The notes under the pieces are model-generated. The model saw only the letters and a program-made list of their open reading frames with translations. It had not been told where the DNA came from and ran no database searches. Shown here in pieces: positions 1-7,057 of a stretch of DNA of 64,000 bases; the stretch's first letter is position 1; every line of letters starts with the position of its first letter. This DNA comes from Seribacter sulfatis (GTDB lineage: Bacteria; Verrucomicrobiota; Verrucomicrobiia; Opitutales; Seribacteraceae). The stretch is from contig NZ_CAXLMO010000098.1 of assembly GCF_964187635.1 (NCBI RefSeq), positions 1-64,000 on the forward strand, read 5' to 3'. The translations under genes and the position numbers were made by a program.

Positions 1-46
1 AGGTAGAATTTTATTCAATAAATTAAATTATTCAAAGTAAGAATTT

Positions 47-99
47 CTAAAAACTGGCGCTCCCGCTGGGAGTCGAACCCAGATCTTCGGTTCCGGAGA
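47..99. repeat. Left copy of a 53-bp direct repeat (partial tRNA-Arg, att-like)
   Basis: Bases 47-99 are identical, in the same orientation, to 2388-2440. The copy contains the 3' half of a tRNA-Arg on the minus strand: CCA end, acceptor strand, T-arm, variable loop and anticodon loop, plus 8 bp downstream of the CCA. Identity stops at tRNA position 31, and the 5' half of the tRNA is absent here. Such a partial tRNA copy at the far end of an insertion is what site-specific tyrosine integrases leave behind. Seen directly: the repeat. Inferred: its origin. Confidence 0.85.
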
Positions 100-203
100 G
101 TGCAAGTTTCTTGGCAAAAATCAACAAGTAAACCATTAAACACCATGAATTTTAAGAAGTTTATTAGAGATTTAAGATAAATTTGCTAAAGAATATAAAT
201 ATA

Positions 204-1706
204 ATGACGATTGTTTATACCATGGAATCATTACATTTATCTAGATCAGTAATCGAAAATTTGAATTCTTTTTATTCAAAAAATGTGTCAATTCAAAAAC
301 ACATCCAAACCGGTAAGCGAATAAACAAGCCAATTGACGATCTTGGAGAAACTGGAAAATTAGCCAATCTGAATTTAGAACGGTTGTCGAATTACAGAAC
401 AAAACAAAATCTACAAAATTCAATTTCATTTTTGCAGTCACAGCAGGGAAAGCTGAAGGTGGTGACTAAAGTTCTTACCCGCATGGGGGAATTAAATACA
501 CTTGCGAATTCACCAATTGCAAACAAAAGCACCAAGGTGATTTACGATAGAGAGTTCAAGGAACTGCAAGAGGAAATTCGGGACATTGGAACAAGTAAGT
601 GGAATGGCATCAGCCTTTTTTCTTCTCAAGCCTCAAAAGTCTTGGTAGGTAATGCGATTGATGACCCAAACCTTTACCAAGGGAATTCTGGAATATCACC
701 CGATTCTACAAATTCCATGACAAGATGGGGGATTTACCATGGACTAGCTGATAAAATTCAGGCAGGAGACAAGTTACCAAGCGGTTTTGGAGAGAACCCG
801 CCCAAGAATCTCTTAGCTTTTGCGATTAGTGACGAATCTATTGGAAGCTATGCACCTAATGGGCATGCTAAATTTAATCGTGATATAGATAATTGGATTG
901 GATTGATGGGAGAAAAAAATATAGATGGTAAGATTGGTCTAATTCGTGCGGAAGAGACTCGATATGGAAAGGACCTACTGCCCACAGGGGAGCCTGTGCC
1001 TAAATTTGCTGAATTGCATGAAGTCATGCCCAGAGACGATACGACTGCGAAAGAAGCCCAAGGACTTCAATTTTTGAAAGATACTTTTCTTTCTATGACT
1101 GATAATGGTGAATCGTTGCCTGATGCATTTGGTATATTTGTCGATAATAGTGGTTCGCTTAAGTTTAATGAAGTAGATTCACCAGCTCAGGATATGATGA
1201 GTTGGGTACAAAATGAATATGGTGGTCAAGTTGCTATATCCTCAGAGAATGGTGGTGACTGGCGAAATGGCATATTTCTTGCATCCGATGAAGAATGGAT
1301 CGCTAGGTCACAGGAGGCGGTAGAATCTATGTTGGCTGATCCTGATTTCAATGTTCTAGTTGAGGATGGTTCGTTAGATCAATCCGAAAGCGGTGTCAAA
1401 GGTTTGATAGATCCCGTTTATTCGATAGCTGATTTTGATCAGGAAGAACTTCAAATGTTTTTGGAAAAATGTACAGAGGCAATTTCTGTTAATGCAGCGG
1501 AGCAGGAGAGGTTTCAATCTGAATACGATGAGTTAGCCTTGAAAGATGTCGGGTTGGAAAGATATTTTGAAAATGCAGTGGGTCTTGATATTCCATCCGC
1601 AATGGCTGCTTATCGATTATCAAGAGTGCAAATGGATATAAATGCGAACTTGATGGGAGCAGTGAGAGATATGGAGAATGTTTTATACACAGATTTTCTA
1701 GAGTAG
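204..1706 (+). CDS. Flagellin-like protein with a large central insert
   Basis: About 500 residues from the ATG at 204; a TTG at 183 and an ATG at 222 are alternative starts, and none has a clear Shine-Dalgarno site. The first 140 residues match the flagellin N-terminal helical domain: a TGKRIN motif, a heptad-like helix, an LQSQQGKL stretch, RMGELN and EIRDIGTSKWNGISLF near the end of D0/D1. The last 45 residues resemble the flagellin C-terminal helix. The central 300 residues are not flagellin-like; they include FVDNSGS, matching the DxSxS MIDAS motif of von Willebrand A folds (codons from about 1143). No other flagellar gene is present, so filament assembly cannot be assumed. It lies inside the tRNA-bounded island. 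The family call is by motif recognition; a hook-associated or secreted flagellin-fold protein is also possible. Confidence 0.75.
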   Translation: MTIVYTMESLHLSRSVIENLNSFYSKNVSIQKHIQTGKRINKPIDDLGETGKLANLNLERLSNYRTKQNLQNSISFLQSQQGKLKVVTKVLTRMGELNTLANSPIANKSTKVIYDREFKELQEEIRDIGTSKWNGISLFSSQASKVLVGNAIDDPNLYQGNSGISPDSTNSMTRWGIYHGLADKIQAGDKLPSGFGENPPKNLLAFAISDESIGSYAPNGHAKFNRDIDNWIGLMGEKNIDGKIGLIRAEETRYGKDLLPTGEPVPKFAELHEVMPRDDTTAKEAQGLQFLKDTFLSMTDNGESLPDAFGIFVDNSGSLKFNEVDSPAQDMMSWVQNEYGGQVAISSENGGDWRNGIFLASDEEWIARSQEAVESMLADPDFNVLVEDGSLDQSESGVKGLIDPVYSIADFDQEELQMFLEKCTEAISVNAAEQERFQSEYDELALKDVGLERYFENAVGLDIPSAMAAYRLSRVQMDINANLMGAVRDMENVLYTDFLE

Positions 1707-1736
1707 GAAAAATCGGACGGGATTGAGACCACCTAG

Positions 1737-1934
1737 TATAAAAACGGACAGAAGGAGAGTGAAGGGAACTGGAAAGACGGCAAGATAATGTCTGTCGAGT
1801 CATGGAAACCAAATGGCGAGAGCTGTCCCGTGACCAATGTAAAGGATGGGAATGGGGTTGAGGTTACATATAAGGATGATGGGACCGAAGCTAAACGCTA
1901 TACCTACAAGGACGGCAAACCAGTCAAAGACTGA
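1737..1934 (+). pseudogene. 3' fragment of a YwqK/MORN-repeat-like gene
   Basis: Reading frame 1737-1934 encodes about 65 residues beginning YKNGQKESEGNWKDGKIMS and ending in DGKPVKD before a TGA. This is the typical C-terminal end of YwqK-type (antitoxin-component-like) MORN-variant repeat proteins. A TAG at 1734 closes the frame just upstream and there is no suitable start before the ATG at 1788, so the 5' part is missing. It sits 30 bp after the flagellin-like gene and may be debris from an insertion or deletion inside the island. Confidence 0.6.
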
Positions 1935-1958
1935 CTCCCAACCAATCCCTAACTACCC

Positions 1959-2129
1959 ATGAACGAAGAATGTGAAAACATTAAGGCTAGAGACATTGAA
2001 GCTTTCTGTAGTTGTCTTATTCGCGAGATAGGATCTCCCAATCAAAAGAGCAAGAGAGTTGACCTACTGCGGGGAGATGGAAAATTAAATCTTTTAACGA
2101 TTGATTGGTTTAAAGGAGCTAATTGGTAA
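1959..2129 (+). CDS. Possible small hypothetical protein, 56 aa
   Basis: An ATG-to-TAA frame of 56 codons starts MNEECENIKARDIEAFCSC and ends FKGANW. It lies within the tRNA-bounded island, 24 bp after the end of the YwqK-like fragment. No Shine-Dalgarno site is visible, and I recognise no family. The residue mix is plausible for a real protein, but a frame this short can occur by chance; it could also be the remnant of a longer gene. Confidence 0.25.
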   Translation: MNEECENIKARDIEAFCSCLIREIGSPNQKSKRVDLLRGDGKLNLLTIDWFKGANW

Positions 2130-2387
2130 AATTCATGGAAAAAACGACTGATTAAGTTTTTTTGACTTCGATCTCTTTGTTAAAGGAGAATAATAAACAT
2201 TTAAGCAATTGCTCATCAGTGGCTTACTTACTTACTATGTGTGATTACTTGAAGTCCGTAGGCAAGACAAAAGAAACAACAAAGTTAACTAAAAATAATT
2301 TTTCATGTGTTCCTACATTTTCCGCAGATTTCCCCAATTACCGAAAAAATTCCTTGATGAGATTAAATCAAAACGCTACAACCCTTA

Positions 2388-2440
2388 CTAAAAACTGGCG
2401 CTCCCGCTGGGAGTCGAACCCAGATCTTCGGTTCCGGAGA
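2388..2440. repeat. Right copy of the 53-bp direct repeat (within tRNA-Arg)
   Basis: This copy is identical to 47-99. It spans 8 bp beyond the CCA end of tRNA-Arg plus tRNA positions 31 to 76, that is the anticodon loop to the 3' end. The crossover would therefore fall in or after the anticodon loop, as is common for tRNA-targeting tyrosine recombinases. The tRNA remains intact on this side. Confidence 0.85.
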
Positions 2441-2470
2441 CCAATGTTCTATCCATTGAACTACAGGAGC
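2396..2470 (-). tRNA. tRNA-Arg (anticodon CCG)
   Basis: The minus strand folds into a full cloverleaf: acceptor GCTCCTG pairs with CGGGAGC (one G-U), the anticodon stem is TTGGT/ACCGA, the loop is CTCCGGA with anticodon CCG at 2435-2437, the T-arm is normal and the CCA is encoded at 2396-2398. It would read CGG codons. It appears to serve as the attachment site for the island to its left. Confidence 0.95.
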
Positions 2471-2697
2471 TACAATCCTTATAATTAACGAAAATACGGG
2501 TATTCGGTCAATCGGTTAAATTTTTGCTTCGCTCTTAACCCAAATTAAACTTTTAAAACATAATTATCTCATGCATTTTAAATTTGAGCTAAGTTATAAA
2601 ACACCGTTCAACTCGACTTTCAGTTATAAATTAATTTCAATTCTTTAGAATGCTACGAATTGATCTTGCTTGCAGGCTTCTACTTCTTATCAGTTGG

Positions 2698-3204
2698 ATG
2701 ATGTCCAATTCAAATTTGCCTAACATCGGGATAATTATGGGAAGCCAATCAGATTGGCCCACAATGGAAAATTCCGCCAATATACTTAAAAAATTTGGGG
2801 TTTCATTTGAAGCAAAAATCGTAAGTGCTCACCGTACTCCGGATCTTCTTTTCGAATATGCAAAAACGGCTGAGGAAAGAGGGTTAAAATGCATTATTGC
2901 AGGTGCGGGTGGGGCGGCACATTTACCTGGAATGACTGCATCCATGACAACCATTCCTGTTTTAGGTGTTCCAGTTAAATCAAAATGCTTAAAAGGAGTA
3001 GATTCTCTTCTTTCGATTGTTCAAATGCCAGCTGGTGTACCAACAGCTACCTTTGCAATTGGAGAAGCGGGAGCAACAAATGCTGCTCTTTTTGCCATCT
3101 CCATGCTTGCCGCAAATGGAAATGAAACATTGGCAGAAAAGCTCAAAATTTTTAGAGCCGAACAAGCACAAAAAATTGAATCGGCCGAGCTTCCCCCAAG
3201 TTAA
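2698..3204 (+). CDS. purE: 5-(carboxyamino)imidazole ribonucleotide mutase PurE
   Basis: PurE converts N5-CAIR to CAIR in de novo purine synthesis and is cytosolic. From the ATG at 2698 the protein has 168 residues, normal for class I PurE. Conserved blocks are GSQSDWP (15-21), SAHRTP (43-48) and AGAGGAAHLPGM (68-79), which form the nucleotide-binding and catalytic site. An in-frame ATG at 2650 would add 16 hydrophobic residues not found in the family, so I prefer 2698 or 2701. purK follows after 7 bp, giving the standard two-step pair that uses N5-CAIR. Confidence 0.95.
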   Translation: MMSNSNLPNIGIIMGSQSDWPTMENSANILKKFGVSFEAKIVSAHRTPDLLFEYAKTAEERGLKCIIAGAGGAAHLPGMTASMTTIPVLGVPVKSKCLKGVDSLLSIVQMPAGVPTATFAIGEAGATNAALFAISMLAANGNETLAEKLKIFRAEQAQKIESAELPPS

Positions 3205-3211
3205 TAGTTAA

Positions 3212-4366
3212 ATGGAAACCGAAGGTGAGTTGTGGATTGGCGTTCTTGGTGGTGGTCAATTAGGAAGAATGCTTTCTTTGGATGCACGAAGGATGGGATA
3301 CAAAGTCTTAGCTTGGACAGGTGGCGACCGTTCCGGAGCAGCAGCTACTGCAGATCAGCTATTAGACGAGCCATTTGATGATCAGGCTGCCCTGAAAAAA
3401 TTTACAGAAAAAGTCAATGTCGCGACCGTTGAATTTGAAAACCTTCCTCAGGCTACCCTTGAAGCAGTGGAACAGCACATACCCCTGTATCCAAACAGTG
3501 AAGCAGTTTCAATATGTCAACACCGAGAACGAGAAAAGGCTTTTCTTTCTGAAAATGGTTTTAGTTGTGCGAAATTTAGAATCGCAAAAGATCTCGAATC
3601 ATTCAAATCAGGACTTCTTCAATTGAACGCAGATGTAATCGTTAAAACAGCTGAATTCGGGTATGATGGAAAAGGCCAACTCAAGCTTACATCTGGCCTT
3701 TCTGACCTAGAGATTAATGAAGCATGGAAAAGCTTTGGGGGCGGACGAGTAGTCATTGAAGAATGTATTTCCTTGGAAACGGAGGTATCTGTTCTGGTGG
3801 TTAGAAATAATGATGGACAAGTAGCTACCTACGATCCTGTAGAAAATATTCACAGAAATCATATACTTGATGTTTCAATAGTACCCGCAAGAATACCCGA
3901 TAATTTTTTATCCGAAGCGAAAAGACTGGCTCTAGAAATTTCTGAATCTCTAAATTATGTTGGAGTCCTAGCGGTGGAATTCTTCATCTCGTCTGATGGA
4001 CGATTATTGGTAAATGAAATTGCTCCGCGACCCCACAACTCTGGGCATCATACAATTAACGCTTGTGTGTGTTCGCAATTTGAAAACCAAGCCCGTGCCA
4101 TTAGCGGAGTTCCCTTGGGAAGCACCCGCTTATTATCCCCTGTAATTATGATGAACTTATTAGGTGATCTATGGCCCGAAAAGCATTCATCCCCAGATTG
4201 GTCTGCTATCACGAATATCCCGGGTGCCTCTTTGCATCTTTATGGAAAACGAGAAGCACGCAAAGGTCGTAAAATGGGACACGTTTCAATTTTAGGTAAG
4301 ACACTTGAAGAAGTTATCCTCAAAATAAATTCAGTCAGAGAAGAATTTAAACTACCTAAAGTTTAA
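3212..4366 (+). CDS. purK: 5-(carboxyamino)imidazole ribonucleotide synthase PurK
   Basis: PurK is an ATP-grasp enzyme that makes N5-CAIR from AIR, bicarbonate and ATP, and feeds it to PurE. It has 384 residues, usual for the family. It starts with IGVLGGGQLGRML, the N-terminal nucleotide fold, and has VKTAEFGYDGKGQ in the ATP-grasp lid region and EIAPRPHNSGHHT near the catalytic end, all typical of PurK. It is translationally close to purE (7 bp) and very probably cotranscribed. I see no strong terminator after it; only a weak 6-bp hairpin near 4370. Confidence 0.96.
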   Translation: METEGELWIGVLGGGQLGRMLSLDARRMGYKVLAWTGGDRSGAAATADQLLDEPFDDQAALKKFTEKVNVATVEFENLPQATLEAVEQHIPLYPNSEAVSICQHREREKAFLSENGFSCAKFRIAKDLESFKSGLLQLNADVIVKTAEFGYDGKGQLKLTSGLSDLEINEAWKSFGGGRVVIEECISLETEVSVLVVRNNDGQVATYDPVENIHRNHILDVSIVPARIPDNFLSEAKRLALEISESLNYVGVLAVEFFISSDGRLLVNEIAPRPHNSGHHTINACVCSQFENQARAISGVPLGSTRLLSPVIMMNLLGDLWPEKHSSPDWSAITNIPGASLHLYGKREARKGRKMGHVSILGKTLEEVILKINSVREEFKLPKV

Positions 4367-4443
4367 AAACTTTCGAATAAGAAAGTCTTAGACCAAGTAT
4401 AGACTAAAAAATTATTGTATAAGGCTTGACACGCAACCACTGT

Positions 4444-4488
4444 TGAGATTGAGTCTCAGTATCAAATGAGATTGAGTCTCAGTATCAA
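4444..4488. promoter_or_regulatory. Tandem palindromic operator pair upstream of the TonB receptor (Fur-like candidate)
   Basis: A 22-bp unit is repeated exactly at 4444-4465 and 4467-4488, a 23-bp period. Each unit opens with TGAGATTGAGTCTCA, a 7-1-7 inverted repeat with one mismatch, the same architecture as Fur-family boxes though not the same bases as the E. coli consensus. A TTGACA hexamer at 4426-4431 lies just upstream, so a bound repressor would cover the promoter. The FecA-like product of the next gene supports iron control. The identity of the regulator is inferred. Confidence 0.6.
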
Positions 4489-4545
4489 CCTTAAGTTGAG
4501 CACAAACTAAACCCAACAAACAAAACTGACAAACAACATATCCAA

Positions 4546-6684
4546 ATGAAAATACAAAAGCTTGCTTCGATGCTTGCATCGACTTCAATTGCGTTTTCCG
4601 CTTTTGCGGATGACCACGGGGAAAAGGATCAATTGTCCCCCTTTAATGTTATCGGAACAAAGGCCGATGTTCCGAGCCTTAAGGGTTCTGGTGCAATACT
4701 AGACAAGTCAGACTTGGACAAGTTTTACTATACAGACATTAACGACATACTCAGACAGGTTCCCGGCGTTTATGTTAGACCGGAAACCGGTTATGGTTTC
4801 TTCCCGAACATTAGTCTTCGAGGCGTCGATCCAAATCGTTCTGCAAAAGTAACTCTTATGGAAGACGGAATTCCCACAGCACCCACACCTTATGCTGATC
4901 CATCCGCTTACTATTCCCCCACAGCTGGAAGGATGGCTGGATTTGAAGTCCTGAAGGGAACAAGTTCTCTCAAGCATGGTCCCAATACCACAGGTGGAGT
5001 GATCAACTATCTATCCACACCAATTCCGAACCAACAGCTATCTCATTTACGTGCTAGCTACGGGACAGACAACGAGCGCGTTGCCCATGCTTACTCTGGA
5101 GGCAGAACAGACTTTGGTGGCGGAAAGCTTGGTTACCTCTTGGAATTGTTTGATCATCGCTCTGATGGTTTCCATACATTGAAGTCCCTAAATGGTGCAC
5201 CAGATCGGAACGCACCCATTGAGAGAACTGATATTTTGCTCAAGCTCAGTTATGAGTTTGGTGAAGGAGATTACCTTGAGTTTAAAGCTGGACGCATGGA
5301 CATGGATGCTGATGTCAGCTACCAAGGACTATCCAAAGCCGACTATGCAACTAATCCATATCAGCGCTATGCAAATACCGACACAGATAATATGGACTCC
5401 GACCAGACTCGTTACTATCTTAGATATAACAAAGAGTTTTCTGATAGTCTGACCATGTCCACGACTGTTTTCTTGAATGAATTCAACCGCAATTGGTTAA
5501 AGCTAGCAAAAGTTGGAACTTCCGCTTCAAGTACAACCAAAGTTGGTAAGGGTGTTTTCGCTGACGCAACACTAATTAGCGTTTTAAAAGGCGAGACGGA
5601 TGGATACTACGAAGTAAAAAGTAATGACAGAAGTTATCAATCAAAAGGTATTTTGGCCAATTTTGACTATGAAGTGGGGATCAACGATATCGACTTCGGC
5701 TTTAGTTACATTGAAGACGACTATGACAAGAATCCATACTACACGGACAAGTACACTGTAACTGTTGCAGGAACTACAACTACTCGATCCAAAATTGTAG
5801 ACGACGGTTCAGCAAACTATGCATACAAAGACGCGGAAGCTTTTGAAGCTTACATTGTTGACGACATCGACTTTGGAGCACTCAGCCTTACTCCTGGCGT
5901 TCGTTACTCGAGTATAGATTATGCAAATGGTACAAACGCTCGCTCACTAGACGATGTGATAGTCGGTTTAGGAGGAACTTACGAGCTATCCGATACCTTG
6001 GGGCTTTTCTCCGGGATTCATCAAGGGCATACTTTCCCAGATGCTGAATCAGTCGCTGCTGATAATTTGGATCAGGAAGAATCACTCAGTTTTGAAGTTG
6101 GTGCCAGAGGAGTTTTCTCGGACATTTCCTTTGAATTTGCTTACTTCAATACCCATCTCAAGGATATGCTTGTTCTATCGAACCTCAACAACGGAGTTGC
6201 CGGGTCAGCAAATATAGGAGAAGGTTCGATTGATGGACTTGAGGTTCAGCTTGCTACAGACTTAGGTACCGATGGAGGTTTTGGAATTCCCGTTTCAGCT
6301 TCTTTTACCTTCACCAATACGGAGTTTGAGTCCTCCACCGCTCCAACTACTGGATACCTTAGTGGCGCAAGTGCAGGTAATGAATTCCCCTATGTTCCAG
6401 ACTTCATGATGAACCTTCGCGGGGGTTTGGTATTTGATAAAGCTAGTACTTATCTTAACTTTCACTACCAAGGAAGTTCATACACTGATGGGGCAAACAG
6501 CAATGAGCTAAATAAATATGGTTCACTTGATTGGTCTGCTTTTTATGATGTAAGTGAAGGAGTTACGGTCTTCACAAAGGTTACGAACTTAACCGACGAG
6601 ACTTATGTTCAAAGTGTATTACCTGATGGCTACCGCGTGGGAAAACCCCGTGCAGTGAGTGTTGGAATGTCATATGATTTCTAA
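4546..6684 (+). CDS. TonB-dependent outer-membrane receptor, FecA-like
   Basis: This is a 712-residue outer-membrane active transporter. A Sec signal peptide of about 21 residues ends in AFA. The plug domain follows: DINDILRQVPGVYVR, NISLRGVDPNRSAKVTLMEDGIP and the GTSSLKHGPNTTGGVINY block. The rest alternates in beta-strand style and ends in the terminal aromatic SYDF expected for BAM-dependent insertion. The plug resembles ferric-dicitrate receptor FecA and related iron-chelate receptors, so iron-complex uptake is likely but the substrate is unproven. There is no N-terminal signalling extension, hence no FecR-type control. The gene stands alone between a doubled palindromic operator and a strong terminator. 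Confidence 0.9.
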   Translation: MKIQKLASMLASTSIAFSAFADDHGEKDQLSPFNVIGTKADVPSLKGSGAILDKSDLDKFYYTDINDILRQVPGVYVRPETGYGFFPNISLRGVDPNRSAKVTLMEDGIPTAPTPYADPSAYYSPTAGRMAGFEVLKGTSSLKHGPNTTGGVINYLSTPIPNQQLSHLRASYGTDNERVAHAYSGGRTDFGGGKLGYLLELFDHRSDGFHTLKSLNGAPDRNAPIERTDILLKLSYEFGEGDYLEFKAGRMDMDADVSYQGLSKADYATNPYQRYANTDTDNMDSDQTRYYLRYNKEFSDSLTMSTTVFLNEFNRNWLKLAKVGTSASSTTKVGKGVFADATLISVLKGETDGYYEVKSNDRSYQSKGILANFDYEVGINDIDFGFSYIEDDYDKNPYYTDKYTVTVAGTTTTRSKIVDDGSANYAYKDAEAFEAYIVDDIDFGALSLTPGVRYSSIDYANGTNARSLDDVIVGLGGTYELSDTLGLFSGIHQGHTFPDAESVAADNLDQEESLSFEVGARGVFSDISFEFAYFNTHLKDMLVLSNLNNGVAGSANIGEGSIDGLEVQLATDLGTDGGFGIPVSASFTFTNTEFESSTAPTTGYLSGASAGNEFPYVPDFMMNLRGGLVFDKASTYLNFHYQGSSYTDGANSNELNKYGSLDWSAFYDVSEGVTVFTKVTNLTDETYVQSVLPDGYRVGKPRAVSVGMSYDF

Positions 6685-6761
6685 AACCCTTTGTTTGTTT
6701 CAGGCTTAAAAGCCTTGAAGATTCATGCTTTTGTTTTTGGGCAGAAAACAAAAGTAAAATC

Positions 6762-6790
6762 CCTCGCCTCGTAGGCTTAACGAGGCGAGG
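6762..6790 (+). repeat. Inverted repeat (11-bp stem) downstream of the receptor gene
   Basis: CCTCGCCTCGT at 6762-6772 is perfectly complementary to 6780-6790, with a 7-nt loop. There is no T-run after it, so it is more likely an mRNA 3' stabilising structure or a Rho-assisting hairpin than an intrinsic terminator. It lies 77 bp past the stop codon and 36 bp before the clear terminator. Confidence 0.6.
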
Positions 6791-6826
6791 ACCCTTTCGA
6801 CCTAACAAAAGTTAATTAATATGCAT

Positions 6827-6863
6827 AGGCTCCCGTCTTTTTTGGCGGGGGCCTTATTTTTTC
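6827..6863 (+). terminator. Intrinsic terminator of the TonB receptor gene
   Basis: AGGCTCCCGTC (6827-6837) pairs with GGCGGGGGCCT (6844-6854) through an 11-bp G+C-rich stem with two G-U pairs and a T6 loop. It is followed by TATTTTTT. This is a textbook Rho-independent terminator on the plus strand. Confidence 0.9.
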
Positions 6864-6930
6864 AAACCATTTTGTATGTTCCTGTAAAGAATGTTTAAAA
6901 GTAATTGAAAATACAGTTGATATTTATTTC

Positions 6931-6959
6931 GTCTTGATTGACAGATGACCAAGTATAAT
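6931..6959 (+). promoter_or_regulatory. Promoter of tRNA-Asn
   Basis: A perfect TATAAT stands at 6954-6959, 15 bp before the tRNA. The -35 region is weak: GTCTTG, TCTTGA or CTTGAT at 17, 16 or 15 bp spacing. A TTGACA at 6939-6944 is too close (9 bp) to be the partner. Confidence 0.5.
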
Positions 6960-6974
6960 ACAAGGTAAAGTGAA

Positions 6975-7049
<75 letters not shown>

Positions 7050-7057
7050 TTCTTAAA

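Larger units (their letters stand above)
47..2440. mobile_element. Small tRNA-Arg-bounded genomic island
   Basis: A segment of about 2.3 kb lies between two 53-bp direct repeats. The right repeat is part of an intact tRNA-Arg whose 3' end points into the segment, which is the geometry expected for integration at a tRNA 3' end. The cargo is a flagellin-like gene (204-1706), a broken YwqK/MORN-like fragment (1737-1934) and a possible small ORF (1959-2129). I see no gene in 2130-2387. No integrase, excisionase or transposase is visible, so this is either a decayed remnant, an element moved in trans, or the end of a tandem array that continues left of the window. Confidence 0.65.

Noticed and set aside
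1489..1812. Minus-strand open frame of 107 codons
   Set aside because: It is antisense to the flagellin-like gene and the YwqK fragment, and has a composition typical of a shadow frame.
2162..2488. Open frame of 108 codons on the plus strand
   Set aside because: It runs straight through the intact tRNA-Arg on the other strand and has no recognisable protein features.
4367..4395. Hairpin ACTTTC/GAAAGT after purK
   Set aside because: Only six A/T-rich base pairs and no T-run; too weak to call a terminator.
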